Source: Halobacteroides halobius DSM 5150 (GTDB taxonomy: Bacteria; Bacillota; Halanaerobiia; Halobacteroidales; Halobacteroidaceae). Taken from it: DNA of 64,000 nt. A program made the translations under genes and the position numbers. Of the stretch, positions 16,584-25,932 are shown in pieces (within the stretch, counting starts at the first letter, position 1; each line of letters opens with the position of its first letter). The notes under the pieces were generated by a model, which made no database searches, had not been told where the DNA came from, and saw only the letters and a list, made by a program, of their open reading frames with translations. The stretch lies in assembly GCF_000328625.1 (NCBI RefSeq), contig NC_019978.1, positions 248,001 through 312,000 of the forward strand, written 5' to 3'.

Positions 16584-19500
16584 ATGAAACAGGATTTCTC
16601 ATTAACTAAAGAAGGCTATTTTGTAATAGATGATTATCAGAATAAACCTACTTTTGCTAGTTTCCTACCTGGGATAGCTGGTAAATTAGGTATTCCACTA
16701 TGGGCTTTTTATGTTAATAGAGGCCAAGGACTTGCTAGTTTTGGTATCGAAAGTAAAGAACATCCAATTATGGAGTTTTATCCAGCTAATAAATCTTATC
16801 AGAATGTAGAGACTAAAGGGTTTAGGACTTTTATTAAGATTAAAAATGATAATGGTGAAACTATTTATGAACCTTTTAGAAAAGTAACTGACCAGATCTC
16901 TACTAAGATGACAATTGCTCCTTATAAATTGACTATAGAAGAAGAAAACTTAGATTTAGGCTTAAAGGTACAAGTAAACTACTTTATTTTACCTAATGAA
17001 AACTTTGGGGCTTTAATTCGTCGTGTTAAAGTTAAGAATATTGCAGATAGTCAGCAAAATATAGAAGTATTAGATGGAATGCCAATGTTAATTCCTTATG
17101 GTATTAGTAATGGAGAGTTAAAAGAAGTAAGCCAAACTATTTCAGCTTGGACAAAAGTTTATGCTTTTGCAGACAAGACTCCATTTTACCGTTTGAGAGC
17201 TTCAGCTGAAGATGAGGCAGAAGTTAGTCAAATGGAGGCAGGAAACTTTTATATTCCATTTACTAGAGAAGATAATGAAAATAAATTATTACAACCATTA
17301 GTAGATCCAAAAGTTATCTTTGAAAATCGAACTAGTTTAGAAGATGCAGTAGGATTTAATAAGCAAGAATTAACAGATTTTAAGGGGAAACAAATTTTAG
17401 AGAATAGATTCCCAGCAGCTATGTCTGCTACTAAAGATAGATTAGCTAAGGGAGAAGAGTTAGAGATTAATTCTGCTTATGGGCATCTTGCAGATCAAGA
17501 TATGATGACTGATGTAACTAATAAAGTATTAGCAGATGATTTCTTAGATAATAAAGCAGAAGAGACTGCTCAGTTACATAATTACTATGCTGATCATATC
17601 TTTACAGTTAGTGGCGAGCAGACTTTAGATGCTTATAGTAGCCAAACCTTTATGGATAATATATTGCGAGGTGGTTTTCCAACTAATTTTGGGGAGGAAA
17701 GTGAGACTACTTATCACATTTTTTCTAGAAAACATGGAGATTTAGAGCGTGATTATAATGAATTTTCACTAGAACCTGCTTATTATTCACAAGGGAATGG
17801 TAATTTTAGGGATGTTAATCAGAATCGACGTTGTGATGTATTTTTTAATCCGCAGGTTAAAGATCATAATGTAAAACTATTTGCTAATTTAATTCAACCT
17901 AATGGCTATAATCCATTAGTAATTGAAGGAAGTAAATTTTATATTGAAGATGAGCAAGCTAAGCAAGAGATCATTAGTCAAGTTGCTAGAAAAGATAGAG
18001 AAATGGTTTCAGATAGATTAGAAGAACCATTTACTCCTGGAGCAATAGCAGTCTTTATTGATAATCATGAGCTAGATCTTAAGTTAGATATTTCTGAATT
18101 TGTTGATTTAGTAATTGATAATGCCGAGTTTTGGACTGAAGCTCAATTTGGCGAAGGATATTGGATTGATCACTGGACTTATAATTTAGATTTAATTGAG
18201 AATTATTTAGCAGTTTATCCCGAAAAGTTAAAAGAGTTATTATTAGAAGATGAAAGTTATACTTTTTATGATAATTATGCTCAGGTTCAACCTAGGGATA
18301 AGAAGTATGTTTTAACAGATGCTGGGCCAAGACAATTTAATGCCGTTGTTGAAGATGAAGCTAAAAAAGAGATGATTGAGCAGCGAGATAAGCTACCTTA
18401 TTATGTCCGAGCTGATCAAGGAAGAGGAGAAATTTATCAGACAACACTAATGACTAAGTTATTGACTTTAGTTATTAATAAAGTATCAACTTTAGATCCA
18501 TTTGGAGTAGGTATTGAGATGGAATCTAATAAACCAGGTTGGTATGATGCTTTAAATGGTTTACCTGGGATTTTTGGTTCTTGTACTGCTGAAACAATGG
18601 AGTTAAAAAGGTTAGTTGAGTTTTTACAAGAAAGCCTAGCTCACATAGATATTGTTGATACTAAATCAGTTCTTCTGCCTGTAGAGTTATATCAATTTTA
18701 TGAATCTTTAAGCCAAGTTTTAGATAATTGGATAGCTAAGGAGGATAGTTTTGCTTATTGGGATCAAGCTACTGCCCTTCGTGAAGAATATAGAGCAAAA
18801 GTCTTTGCAGGTTTTGCTGGTGCTGAAGAGGAGTTAACAATTAAGGATCTGAAAAGCTTTTTAGATAGAGTAGAGACTAAATTAAATCGAGCAGTAAAGT
18901 TGGCCCGAGAAGATAATGGATTATTTACAACTTATTTCTCTTATCAACCAGTGGAGTTTGAAAAGACTGGTGAAAAGTCTGCTGATGGTTTAGACCATAT
19001 TAGGGTAACAGAGTTTGAACAACATAGATTACCAGAGTTTTTAGAAGGACAGGTTAGAGCCATGAAAGTATTAGAAGACCAAGATGAAGCTAGTCAATTA
19101 CATGCTACTGTCCATGATAGTCAGTTATATGACCAGCCACTAGGAATGTATCGAGTCAATGGTGATTTATCTAGTGAATCCTATGATATTGGCAGAGCTA
19201 GAGCCTTTAGTCCAGGCTGGTTAGAAAATGGATCTATTTGGTTGCATATGGAGTATAAATACTTATTAGAGTTATTAAAATCAGGCTTATATGATGATTT
19301 TTATCAAGCAATTGATAAAGCCTTAATTCCATTTCAGGACCCTGAAACTTATGGGCGTAGCATTTTAGAGAATAGTTCCTTTATTTTAAGTACTCTTAAT
19401 GATGATGCTGAAAATCATGGCCGAGGTTATATAGCTAGATTAAGTGGTTCTACAGCAGAGTATCTTCATATGTGGTCTTTAATGGCCTTTGGCCCGCAAC

Positions 19501-19853
19501 CATTTACTATAGAAGATGGAAAATTAGTTTATAAACCACAACCAGCTTTAGAAGCTGATTTATTTACTATAGAAACTAAAGAAGTATCTTTGCAAGTTAG
19601 TGAAACTAAAAGAGTAGAAGTAGAGATACCTGCTAATAGTTTTGCTCATCGTTTCTTAGGTAATACACTAGTGATTTATCATAATCCTAATAGAAAGAGT
19701 ACTATTGGTACTAATAAAGCAGAGATTCAAGGTTATAAATTATTAACTGAAGATGGTCAAGAGATTGAAGTGGAAGAGTCAATAATTTCTTCTTCATTAG
19801 CTAAAAAAATTAGAGAGGGAGAAATTAATCAAATAGATATCTTCTTAGACTAG
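16584..19853 (+). CDS. large glycoside phosphorylase (GH94-like or GH161), candidate beta-oligoglucan phosphorylase
   Basis: The 1089-residue cytoplasmic protein is related to cellobiose-phosphorylase-type enzymes but longer. The N-terminal beta domain has SFLPGIAGKLGIPLWAFYVN. The helical barrel carries KPGWYDALNGLPG, whose Asp655 occupies the place of the GH94 catalytic aspartate. The late segment GRARAFSPGWLENGSIW fits the phosphate-binding end. This architecture is known for 1,2-beta-oligoglucan phosphorylases (GH94) and for beta-1,3-glucan phosphorylases (GH161), both around 1100 residues. The laminarin-like context favours the second, but sequence inspection alone does not separate them. 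GGAGGGG precedes the start. Confidence 0.75.
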   Translation: MKQDFSLTKEGYFVIDDYQNKPTFASFLPGIAGKLGIPLWAFYVNRGQGLASFGIESKEHPIMEFYPANKSYQNVETKGFRTFIKIKNDNGETIYEPFRKVTDQISTKMTIAPYKLTIEEENLDLGLKVQVNYFILPNENFGALIRRVKVKNIADSQQNIEVLDGMPMLIPYGISNGELKEVSQTISAWTKVYAFADKTPFYRLRASAEDEAEVSQMEAGNFYIPFTREDNENKLLQPLVDPKVIFENRTSLEDAVGFNKQELTDFKGKQILENRFPAAMSATKDRLAKGEELEINSAYGHLADQDMMTDVTNKVLADDFLDNKAEETAQLHNYYADHIFTVSGEQTLDAYSSQTFMDNILRGGFPTNFGEESETTYHIFSRKHGDLERDYNEFSLEPAYYSQGNGNFRDVNQNRRCDVFFNPQVKDHNVKLFANLIQPNGYNPLVIEGSKFYIEDEQAKQEIISQVARKDREMVSDRLEEPFTPGAIAVFIDNHELDLKLDISEFVDLVIDNAEFWTEAQFGEGYWIDHWTYNLDLIENYLAVYPEKLKELLLEDESYTFYDNYAQVQPRDKKYVLTDAGPRQFNAVVEDEAKKEMIEQRDKLPYYVRADQGRGEIYQTTLMTKLLTLVINKVSTLDPFGVGIEMESNKPGWYDALNGLPGIFGSCTAETMELKRLVEFLQESLAHIDIVDTKSVLLPVELYQFYESLSQVLDNWIAKEDSFAYWDQATALREEYRAKVFAGFAGAEEELTIKDLKSFLDRVETKLNRAVKLAREDNGLFTTYFSYQPVEFEKTGEKSADGLDHIRVTEFEQHRLPEFLEGQVRAMKVLEDQDEASQLHATVHDSQLYDQPLGMYRVNGDLSSESYDIGRARAFSPGWLENGSIWLHMEYKYLLELLKSGLYDDFYQAIDKALIPFQDPETYGRSILENSSFILSTLNDDAENHGRGYIARLSGSTAEYLHMWSLMAFGPQPFTIEDGKLVYKPQPALEADLFTIETKEVSLQVSETKRVEVEIPANSFAHRFLGNTLVIYHNPNRKSTIGTNKAEIQGYKLLTEDGQEIEVEESIISSSLAKKIREGEINQIDIFLD

Positions 19854-19861
19854 ATAGAAGT

Positions 19862-19885
19862 GTTGTTAAATAGCTATTTAACAAC
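19862..19885 (+). terminator. perfect palindrome after the phosphorylase gene
   Basis: Twelve-base arms GTTGTTAAATAG and CTATTTAACAAC abut with no spacer, so a hairpin with a 4-nt loop can form, followed by TTTATAAG. It is probably a weak bidirectional terminator. Confidence 0.6.
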
Positions 19886-19916
19886 TTTATAAGTAAATAA
19901 ATTAAATATTATTCTT

Positions 19917-19990
19917 AAAGGAGGTGATGAAAAAAGAAAGAGCCATCCCTTCTAGGTTACAGGCATCCAACCATCCCTAGAAAGGAATGA
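19917..19990 (+). ncRNA. possible structured leader upstream of the porin gene
   Basis: A strong GGAGGTG is followed by a 17-codon frame (ATG at 19927, TAG at 19978). Within it CATCCCTTCTAGG can pair with CCCTAGAAAGGAATG (19976-19990) around a 19-nt loop. CCATCCC also occurs twice. This compact pattern looks like a structured RNA or leader peptide rather than random spacer. The remaining 19991-20182 shows nothing I can name except the GGGGG ribosome binding site of the porin. Confidence 0.35.
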
Positions 19991-20182
19991 CTATTTATTA
20001 AGTATATCAGATCAGCTAAGATATTAAAAGCAAAATTATTATAAGACTTAGCTGCAGATGAGATGTTTTTAGTCACTCTGGTAAAAATTTATGAGATTAG
20101 TTGTTATATTAAAATTATTTTATAACCCTATAAGAATTTAATATTTATAAATTGAAGATTAAACCTAAAGGGGGAAATATAA

Positions 20183-22054
20183 ATGAAAAAGGTTTCTTTA
20201 TTACTCAGTTTAGTATTAGTTTTAGCCTTAGCTGTACCAGTTTTGGCTGAGTCTAATGTAGAGATTAGTGGTAATTATGGCTTTACATTCTGGGAATTTA
20301 GTGAAAAAGATGGCAAAGCTAATTATTCAATGAATGGTATTCCTGGAGCAGTATTTGGAATAGGTGATTGGAAACAATCTACTAGTGATGGCAATGAAGA
20401 GCAATTTGAAATGGGCTTAAATCTAAATATGAAAGCTACAGTTGATGATACAGTAACTGTAGATGCTGGTTTTATTAAACTTGATGAAGAAATGGATGGA
20501 GAATTAAAAGGTTCTGATAGAACTTTTGCACAGGATTTATCAACAATGCAAGATAATCCTAAACTGAAACTAGAGAATTTAACCCTTACTGCTAAGCCAG
20601 ATTTTGGTGAGGTGATTATTACTAATAACTTTAATTACAACTTTAATAATAAGGTACTTGCTGCTCAATTTGATGGTAACTGGGGAGATATGATGTCTTA
20701 TGGTGAAGGTGTATTAGTTAAAAGTGATATAGTCGGTTTAAATACTCAATTTTTTATTTATAAAACTGATCAAGATAATTGGATGAAACAAGGTGAAAGA
20801 GATACGCCTGTAAAGCAAATGGTATATGGTACAGATTTAAAAAAAGATTTAGGTATGGGTAAAGTAGGTGCTCTTATTGTAAGAACTCATGATCAAAAAG
20901 GAGAAAACGCTAAAATGAGCGATGGTAGTGATAATCCTGCTTATGATAAAGATCTTGATAATACACACATCGCTGTAAATGGTGAATTCAAGCCAATGGA
21001 TATACTAACAGTTAAAGGTGAATTTATCACTGCTAAGTATGGTGATGATGTAGAAGCTATTCACAATACGGTTGCTCCACCGTGGTTATCTCAAGATTAC
21101 TCTGTAGGAACTGATAAGCAAAGAGAAGATACTAATATTATTGAGTTATCTGTTGAGTCAACTCCACTGCCAGGTTTGAGTCTGACTGGAACCTATAAGG
21201 ATGTTGGCGAAGATTATGTAGCAGTACAGGGTAACTCTCATGAAAGACAATCATGGTTTGGAGATGAAACATTTAATCCAGGTACTCAGAGATTTGATTA
21301 TAATGATGGAACTGGTTATGAAAAAGGATTTAAGGTAGACGGTAGTTATATGGTGCCGGTTCCTTTAATGCCCCAGGTAACTGGAATGTTCACTCAATAT
21401 CTAGAAACTCGTAGTAAATTAAATAGGCTTGCTGATGATCAAGTAACTATTGGTAAAGTTGGAGCAAATGTTTCTGGTGATTCCTGGGAAGCTGAGACTT
21501 ATTATCGGTATAAAAATGATAAAAGACCTGTTGAAGAAAATGGTGTAGTATTTAATGAAGTAAATGTAAATGGTAGTTATACTGTCTTAGATAGTGAGGC
21601 CACTACAGTCGATTTAACTGGTGAACTTAGTTATTATACTGGTGATGACGAAGACGCTAAAAAGAATAAAAACTTTTCTAAAGAAACTCGAGTTAGAGCT
21701 GGTGTCAATAGTAGCCATAAGTTAAATGATAAGGTTGATTTAACTGCTAGCTATGACTTTGGTATTGTTCAAGAAAATAGTGACCTATTAAAAGGTAAAG
21801 CTATGCAGAATCTAATTAAGGCTGGGTTAAGCTACAAGGTTAGTCAAAATACTACTTTAAATGTTAACTATCACTATGATGCTTATCAACTTAAGAATAT
21901 TGATGATAAGGAAGATAACTTTGGTGAAGTAATGAATGAAAAAGAGGCTAACCATGTTTGGTATAATGGTCAAGAAAGCTGGCAAGATAGAACTGCTTCT
22001 TATGAAGGTTATACAACTCATTCAGTTAAAGCTACTTACAACGTAAGCTTTTAA
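20183..22054 (+). CDS. outer-membrane beta-barrel (porin-like) protein
   Basis: The 623-residue protein has a Sec signal peptide (about residues 1-22, ending PVLA before E). The mature chain is rich in alternating hydrophobic and polar strands, Asp, Lys, Tyr and Asn, and has almost no hydrophobic helices. It ends TYNVSF: a terminal Phe in a beta-strand is the usual recognition signal of BAM-assembled barrels. No S-layer-homology domain is seen. It sits inside the glucan region, just before four surface lipoproteins, so it may admit oligoglucans through the outer membrane (inference). I do not recognise a named porin family. Confidence 0.75.
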   Translation: MKKVSLLLSLVLVLALAVPVLAESNVEISGNYGFTFWEFSEKDGKANYSMNGIPGAVFGIGDWKQSTSDGNEEQFEMGLNLNMKATVDDTVTVDAGFIKLDEEMDGELKGSDRTFAQDLSTMQDNPKLKLENLTLTAKPDFGEVIITNNFNYNFNNKVLAAQFDGNWGDMMSYGEGVLVKSDIVGLNTQFFIYKTDQDNWMKQGERDTPVKQMVYGTDLKKDLGMGKVGALIVRTHDQKGENAKMSDGSDNPAYDKDLDNTHIAVNGEFKPMDILTVKGEFITAKYGDDVEAIHNTVAPPWLSQDYSVGTDKQREDTNIIELSVESTPLPGLSLTGTYKDVGEDYVAVQGNSHERQSWFGDETFNPGTQRFDYNDGTGYEKGFKVDGSYMVPVPLMPQVTGMFTQYLETRSKLNRLADDQVTIGKVGANVSGDSWEAETYYRYKNDKRPVEENGVVFNEVNVNGSYTVLDSEATTVDLTGELSYYTGDDEDAKKNKNFSKETRVRAGVNSSHKLNDKVDLTASYDFGIVQENSDLLKGKAMQNLIKAGLSYKVSQNTTLNVNYHYDAYQLKNIDDKEDNFGEVMNEKEANHVWYNGQESWQDRTASYEGYTTHSVKATYNVSF

Positions 22055-22100
22055 TAGAGAAGAAAGAGATATCGGTTTGGAGTTTAGTTAGATATTGGTA

Positions 22101-22138
22101 GGTAGTCAGGTAGTAATACTTGACTACCGTTGACTACC
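22101..22138 (+). terminator. hairpin between porin and lipoprotein genes
   Basis: GGTAGTCA at 22101-22108 can pair with TGACTACC at either 22121-22128 or 22131-22138, giving two alternative stems. No T-run follows. Confidence 0.4.
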
Positions 22139-22176
22139 GAAAAGTCTAATCATTAGAGATTACAAGGAGGAGAAAA

Positions 22177-22980
22177 ATGAAGAAATTACCTATTATAATG
22201 ATTTTATTGGCCGGACTATTGCTGGTTGTAGGTTGTTCTGATGTTATGGGGCCCAAAACGTCTACTTTAACAGTTAGTCTTCAAAATGAATTAGGAGAGG
22301 ATATTGAGGGAACCGTAAAAGTTGATGGGAATGAGAAAACCGGTTCATCAGTTCAATTTGAATTACTAAAAGCTGGAGACTATACAGTGAATGCAAATGC
22401 TATTACTTATAAAGAGAAATCCAAGCAAGTAACAATGGATGGAGAAGACACTACTGTATATATAACATTAGAAGCAGCTCCAATAGAGGATCCATCAGAG
22501 CCAGCACAAGAGCCTACTGATTTGAGTGGAGCAACAGTTGTCTATAGTGATGCGACCGGTGGAACAGCAGCGAATGTAGGTACTATGAATCAATTTTGGT
22601 ATGGCTCTATTAATTATTCTGAGATAGACGTAAGCGAAAATAATGTTGCGAAGTATCAATATTCCGGAACAGCCGGAGAATGTGTAGGGATTACGTTCGA
22701 TCCTATAGATGCTAGTAGTGAAGAAGTAATTAAGTTAGATGTATATGTTACAGATAAGATGAAAAAAATTGCGTTTAAACCAGTTGATTCTTCTGATAAT
22801 GGAAAAGAATATTCCTATACTGTCGGGACAGATATTAGTGCAAATGAATGGAATACTGTGACAATTGATTTATCCTCTTCTGACCTTAATACTTCATCTA
22901 TAGCTCAGCTTGGTGTAATTATTAAGAAGGGTGGTTTGGCAGGTCAAGCTATGTATCTTGACAATATATATCTAAAGTAA
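22177..22980 (+). CDS. lipoprotein with PEGA-like N-domain and carbohydrate-binding-like C-domain
   Basis: The 267-residue lipoprotein has lipobox LLLVVGC with Cys20 lipidated. Residues 30-95 form a small beta-sandwich (LTVSLQNELGEDIEGTVKV, then AGDYTVNANAITYKEKSKQV). It also occurs in the three glycosidase lipoproteins downstream. A proline-rich linker follows (EDPSEPAQEPTD). The C-terminal 145 residues form a jelly-roll-like domain ending with AMYLDNIYLK, as in CBM/galactose-binding folds. No catalytic motif is seen, so it may be a surface glycan-binding protein, comparable in role to SusE/F-type proteins (inference). GGAGG precedes the ATG. Confidence 0.75.
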   Translation: MKKLPIIMILLAGLLLVVGCSDVMGPKTSTLTVSLQNELGEDIEGTVKVDGNEKTGSSVQFELLKAGDYTVNANAITYKEKSKQVTMDGEDTTVYITLEAAPIEDPSEPAQEPTDLSGATVVYSDATGGTAANVGTMNQFWYGSINYSEIDVSENNVAKYQYSGTAGECVGITFDPIDASSEEVIKLDVYVTDKMKKIAFKPVDSSDNGKEYSYTVGTDISANEWNTVTIDLSSSDLNTSSIAQLGVIIKKGGLAGQAMYLDNIYLK

Positions 22981-23007
22981 GCAGATAAAAGACTTTAGGT
23001 CTACCAA

Positions 23008-23037
23008 CACCGTCGGACACTTAAGTGTCCGACGGTG
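23008..23037. terminator. GC-rich perfect 30-bp palindrome
   Basis: The arms CACCGTCGGACACTT and AAGTGTCCGACGGTG meet without a spacer. It is far richer in G+C than its surroundings. There is no T-run, so it may act as an mRNA-stabilising hairpin, a bidirectional terminator or a protein site. Confidence 0.5.
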
Positions 23038-23133
23038 GATAATCACTTGATTGGACAGATGAATTTGATGTTAGAGTTACACTAAATTATTATTACTTTA
23101 TAACAGGTGATTTATATTTTAGATAATATAGTT

Positions 23134-23163
23134 TTGAATAATTAATAAGTTGTTCATTATAAT
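23134..23163 (+). promoter_or_regulatory. likely sigma-A promoter of the GH16 lipoprotein gene
   Basis: TTGAAT at 23134-23139 and TATAAT at 23158-23163 are separated by 18 bp, about 90 bp before the start codon. Confidence 0.5.
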
Positions 23164-23254
23164 TTAGGATTTATATTAATATTCATTTTTTGTTTCAAGT
23201 TAGACAGTAATGAAACTATTAATTTGTTTCTTATCAGCTAAGGGAGATAATAAA

Positions 23255-24316
23255 ATGTTTACAACAAAATGGAAACTCTTTTTTGGATTACTTTTGTTTT
23301 TAATAATTATGATTCTGACTGCCTGTGTTAATGAAGGCAGTATTGAAAAGTATACTTTGACTGTAAATGTTGAACAAGCAACATCAACACCAACAATCAA
23401 AGTCTATGATGATCAAGAAGAAATCGCTAGTCAAAAAGGAAATCCAATTCAATTTAACTTAAGTAATGGAAGCTATACTATAGAAATAATAACTGATGGT
23501 TACCCCACTAAAACTAAAGAAATTTTAATTAATGATGATAATGAAACAATAAGTTTAAATCCTGGTAAGGAATGGAGTCTTGCTTGGGCAGATGAATTTG
23601 ACTCACTGACATTAGATTCATCTAACTGGACTCGTCAAGTACTTCCAGCAGGGACATTTAATAATGAATGGCAGGCCTATACTGATAGCTCTGAAAACTC
23701 TTATATCCAAATGGATACAGATGGTAATAATGGGGCAATGGTAATTGAAGCAAAATATAATGATCAAGGACTTGAAATGGGTAATTTCACCTCAGCCAGA
23801 ATGATAACTAATGAAAAGGTAGAATATCAATATGGAAAAATAGCAGCCAGAATTAAAGTACCAGAGGGCCAAGGGATTTGGCCAGCATTTTGGATGCTTG
23901 GTACAAATATTGATGAAACCGGTGGTGATACGTCATGGCCGTACTGTGGTGAAATAGATATTATGGAGAAAATCGGCGGTAGTAATACTAAAGAAAAGAC
24001 AGTTCATGGAACAGTTCATTTTGCCAATGAAGCAAATGCTTATGAATATATTGGAGGAAGTAAGACTATATCAGAATATCTATCTGCGGATTACCATGTC
24101 TATGAAATAGAGTGGAATGCTGATGCAATCATCTGGAGATTAGATGGTGTAGAATATCATAGACAAGATATGACAGATCCAATGTTTGATGAATTTGAAG
24201 CACCATTTTATATTCTATTAAATGTAGCTGTTGGTGGAAATTGGCCAGGTTATCCTGATGCTACAACAATTTTTCCTCAAAAGATGTATATTGATTGGGT
24301 TAGAGTGTATAAATAG
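23255..24316 (+). CDS. GH16 beta-glucanase (laminarinase-type) lipoprotein
   Basis: This 353-residue enzyme has a lipobox, IIMILTAC, then the PEGA-like module seen in its neighbours (about residues 30-100), then a GH16 jelly roll. The catalytic motif is GEIDIMEK, with nucleophile Glu233 and acid/base Glu238. The methionine between D and E is the beta-bulge form used by laminarinases (EIDIME). It cleaves internal beta-1,3 or mixed beta-1,3/1,4 glucan bonds outside the cytoplasm. The ATG at 23255 is preferred over 23210 because AGGGAG lies just upstream and the signal peptide then starts correctly. Confidence 0.9.
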   Translation: MFTTKWKLFFGLLLFLIIMILTACVNEGSIEKYTLTVNVEQATSTPTIKVYDDQEEIASQKGNPIQFNLSNGSYTIEIITDGYPTKTKEILINDDNETISLNPGKEWSLAWADEFDSLTLDSSNWTRQVLPAGTFNNEWQAYTDSSENSYIQMDTDGNNGAMVIEAKYNDQGLEMGNFTSARMITNEKVEYQYGKIAARIKVPEGQGIWPAFWMLGTNIDETGGDTSWPYCGEIDIMEKIGGSNTKEKTVHGTVHFANEANAYEYIGGSKTISEYLSADYHVYEIEWNADAIIWRLDGVEYHRQDMTDPMFDEFEAPFYILLNVAVGGNWPGYPDATTIFPQKMYIDWVRVYK

Positions 24317-24404
24317 TTTACAGTAGACAGTTGACGGTTGACAGTTAAAATTCAAGAACAGAATCAAAACCTTAAATTATCCACTGTAAACTGTTAACCA
24401 TATA
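24314..24404 (+). repeat. heptad-periodic inverted repeat (CAGTTGA type)
   Basis: Six 7-mers (TAGTTTA, CAGTAGA, CAGTTGA, CGGTTGA, CAGTTAA, AATTCAA) are followed by an inverted arm TTATCCA, CTGTAAA, CTGTTAA, CCATATA. A hairpin would form between the GH16 and GH30 genes; it overlaps the GH16 stop codon. Confidence 0.65.
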
Positions 24405-24420
24405 AAAAAGGAGGATTAAA

Positions 24421-25788
24421 ATGACAAAAAAGGACATTAAAATAATTCAAACTGCTAAAGATACAGAAGATAGATTATCAGAAAAAGAAGATTTACAATT
24501 TACAACAGAATATAATAATAATTTACCAACACTTGAAATTAATCAAGAAGAAGAATATCAAGAGATTACTGGTTTTGGTGGTGCTTTTACTGAAGCAGGA
24601 GGTTATACCTTATCCCAGATACCAGAAGAAAAGAGACAAGAAGTAATTGAAGCTTATTTCCATCCTGAAAAAGGAATTGGCTATACTTTATGTCGGACTC
24701 ATATTAATAGTTGTGATTTTTCATTAGGAAATTATGCTTATACTGAAACTGAAGGGGATACAGAATTAGAAGATTTTGATATCTCTCGAGATAAAGAATA
24801 TTTAATTCCTTTTATTAATGATGCTTTAAATGTAGAGGAAGCGGAATTTAAATTATTTGCATCACCTTGGAGTCCTCCAGCTTGGATGAAGACTAATGAA
24901 AGAATGAATCAAGGTGGAAGTTTAAAAGAGGAATATTGGCAGACTTGGGCCAACTATTTTGCTAAATATATTAAAGAATATCGAGAAGAAGGCATAGATA
25001 TGTGGGGAGTAACAATTCAAAATGAGCCAATGGCTGAAACTCCTTGGGATAATTGTATTTACCAAGATGAAGAAGAACGAGACTTTGTTAAAGTACTAGG
25101 GCCAACGTTAAAAGAAGCCGGACTTGAAGATATCAAAATCATGGTCTGGGATCATAATAAAGATATTATGAAATCTCGTGTAGATACTATTTTATCTGAT
25201 GAAGAAGCTGCTCAGTGGGTGTGGGGTGTAGGCTTTCACTGGTATGGTAGTAGTGATAGTAAATCTATTGAAGATGATAAAGTATTAAGTTATACTTATC
25301 AAACTTATGATAAAGAATTAGTCTTTACGGAAGGTTGCAATCCACTCTATGATGAAGATAACTTCTTTGGCGAGTGGTGGACGGGGGAAAAGTATGGTCG
25401 ACATATTATTTCTAACTTAAATCATTATACAACAGGTTGGGTTGATTGGAATATGGTTTTAAATGAAGAAGGCGGGCCAAACCATGTAGAAAATTATTGT
25501 GATGCTCCAATTATAGTTGATACTGAAAATAATGAAATTATTTATGAAAGTCCTTATTATTATTTAGGACATTTCAGTAAGTATATTCGTCCTGGAGCTA
25601 AACGAATTGCTTGTAATTCAGACACTAATCAGTTAAGGGTTACAGCAGCTAAAAATCCTGATGGAAAAATTGCAGTTATAGTGATGAATGAAAGTGATGA
25701 AGAAATTTCATTCAATCTAAAAAATAATGATGGGCAAGCTACTAGAGTAGTCAGTCCAGCTCATTCAATTCAGACATTAATTTATTAA
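24421..25788 (+). CDS. GH30 beta-glucanase, cytoplasmic (candidate beta-1,6-glucosidase/glucanase)
   Basis: The 455-residue protein has the GH30 TIM barrel followed by a beta-sandwich (GKIAVIVMNESDEEISFNL). GFGGAFTEAGG is the family opening. TIQNEPMAETPW supplies acid/base Glu202 and VFTEGC supplies nucleophile Glu304. GH30 subfamilies 1 and 3 include glucosylceramidases and endo-beta-1,6-glucanases. In a beta-1,3-glucan locus, cleavage of beta-1,6 branches is likely (inference). Unlike its neighbours it has no signal peptide, so it would act on imported branched oligosaccharides. GGAGG precedes the ATG. Confidence 0.88.
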   Translation: MTKKDIKIIQTAKDTEDRLSEKEDLQFTTEYNNNLPTLEINQEEEYQEITGFGGAFTEAGGYTLSQIPEEKRQEVIEAYFHPEKGIGYTLCRTHINSCDFSLGNYAYTETEGDTELEDFDISRDKEYLIPFINDALNVEEAEFKLFASPWSPPAWMKTNERMNQGGSLKEEYWQTWANYFAKYIKEYREEGIDMWGVTIQNEPMAETPWDNCIYQDEEERDFVKVLGPTLKEAGLEDIKIMVWDHNKDIMKSRVDTILSDEEAAQWVWGVGFHWYGSSDSKSIEDDKVLSYTYQTYDKELVFTEGCNPLYDEDNFFGEWWTGEKYGRHIISNLNHYTTGWVDWNMVLNEEGGPNHVENYCDAPIIVDTENNEIIYESPYYYLGHFSKYIRPGAKRIACNSDTNQLRVTAAKNPDGKIAVIVMNESDEEISFNLKNNDGQATRVVSPAHSIQTLIY

Positions 25789-25791
25789 GTA

Positions 25792-25826
25792 ATTATCCAT
25801 TATCAATTTTCAATTCTCAATTACAT
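25792..25826 (-). repeat. heptad-periodic repeat, single arm (AATTG type)
   Basis: The series is ATTATCC, ATTATCA, ATTTTCA, ATTCTCA, ATTACAT. The 26 bases at 25797-25822 are identical to 47424-47449 in the glmS ribozyme loop, which shows that the repeat is dispersed. Confidence 0.7.
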
Positions 25827-25932
25827 TTGCTATCAATCAAGTTTTAGAGTTATTAAAAATTTAGAGGATACAAGTTTAATAATTACTAGGGCCACCTAGA
25901 TAAGAACCTCCAATTGAAATAGGAGGAATATA

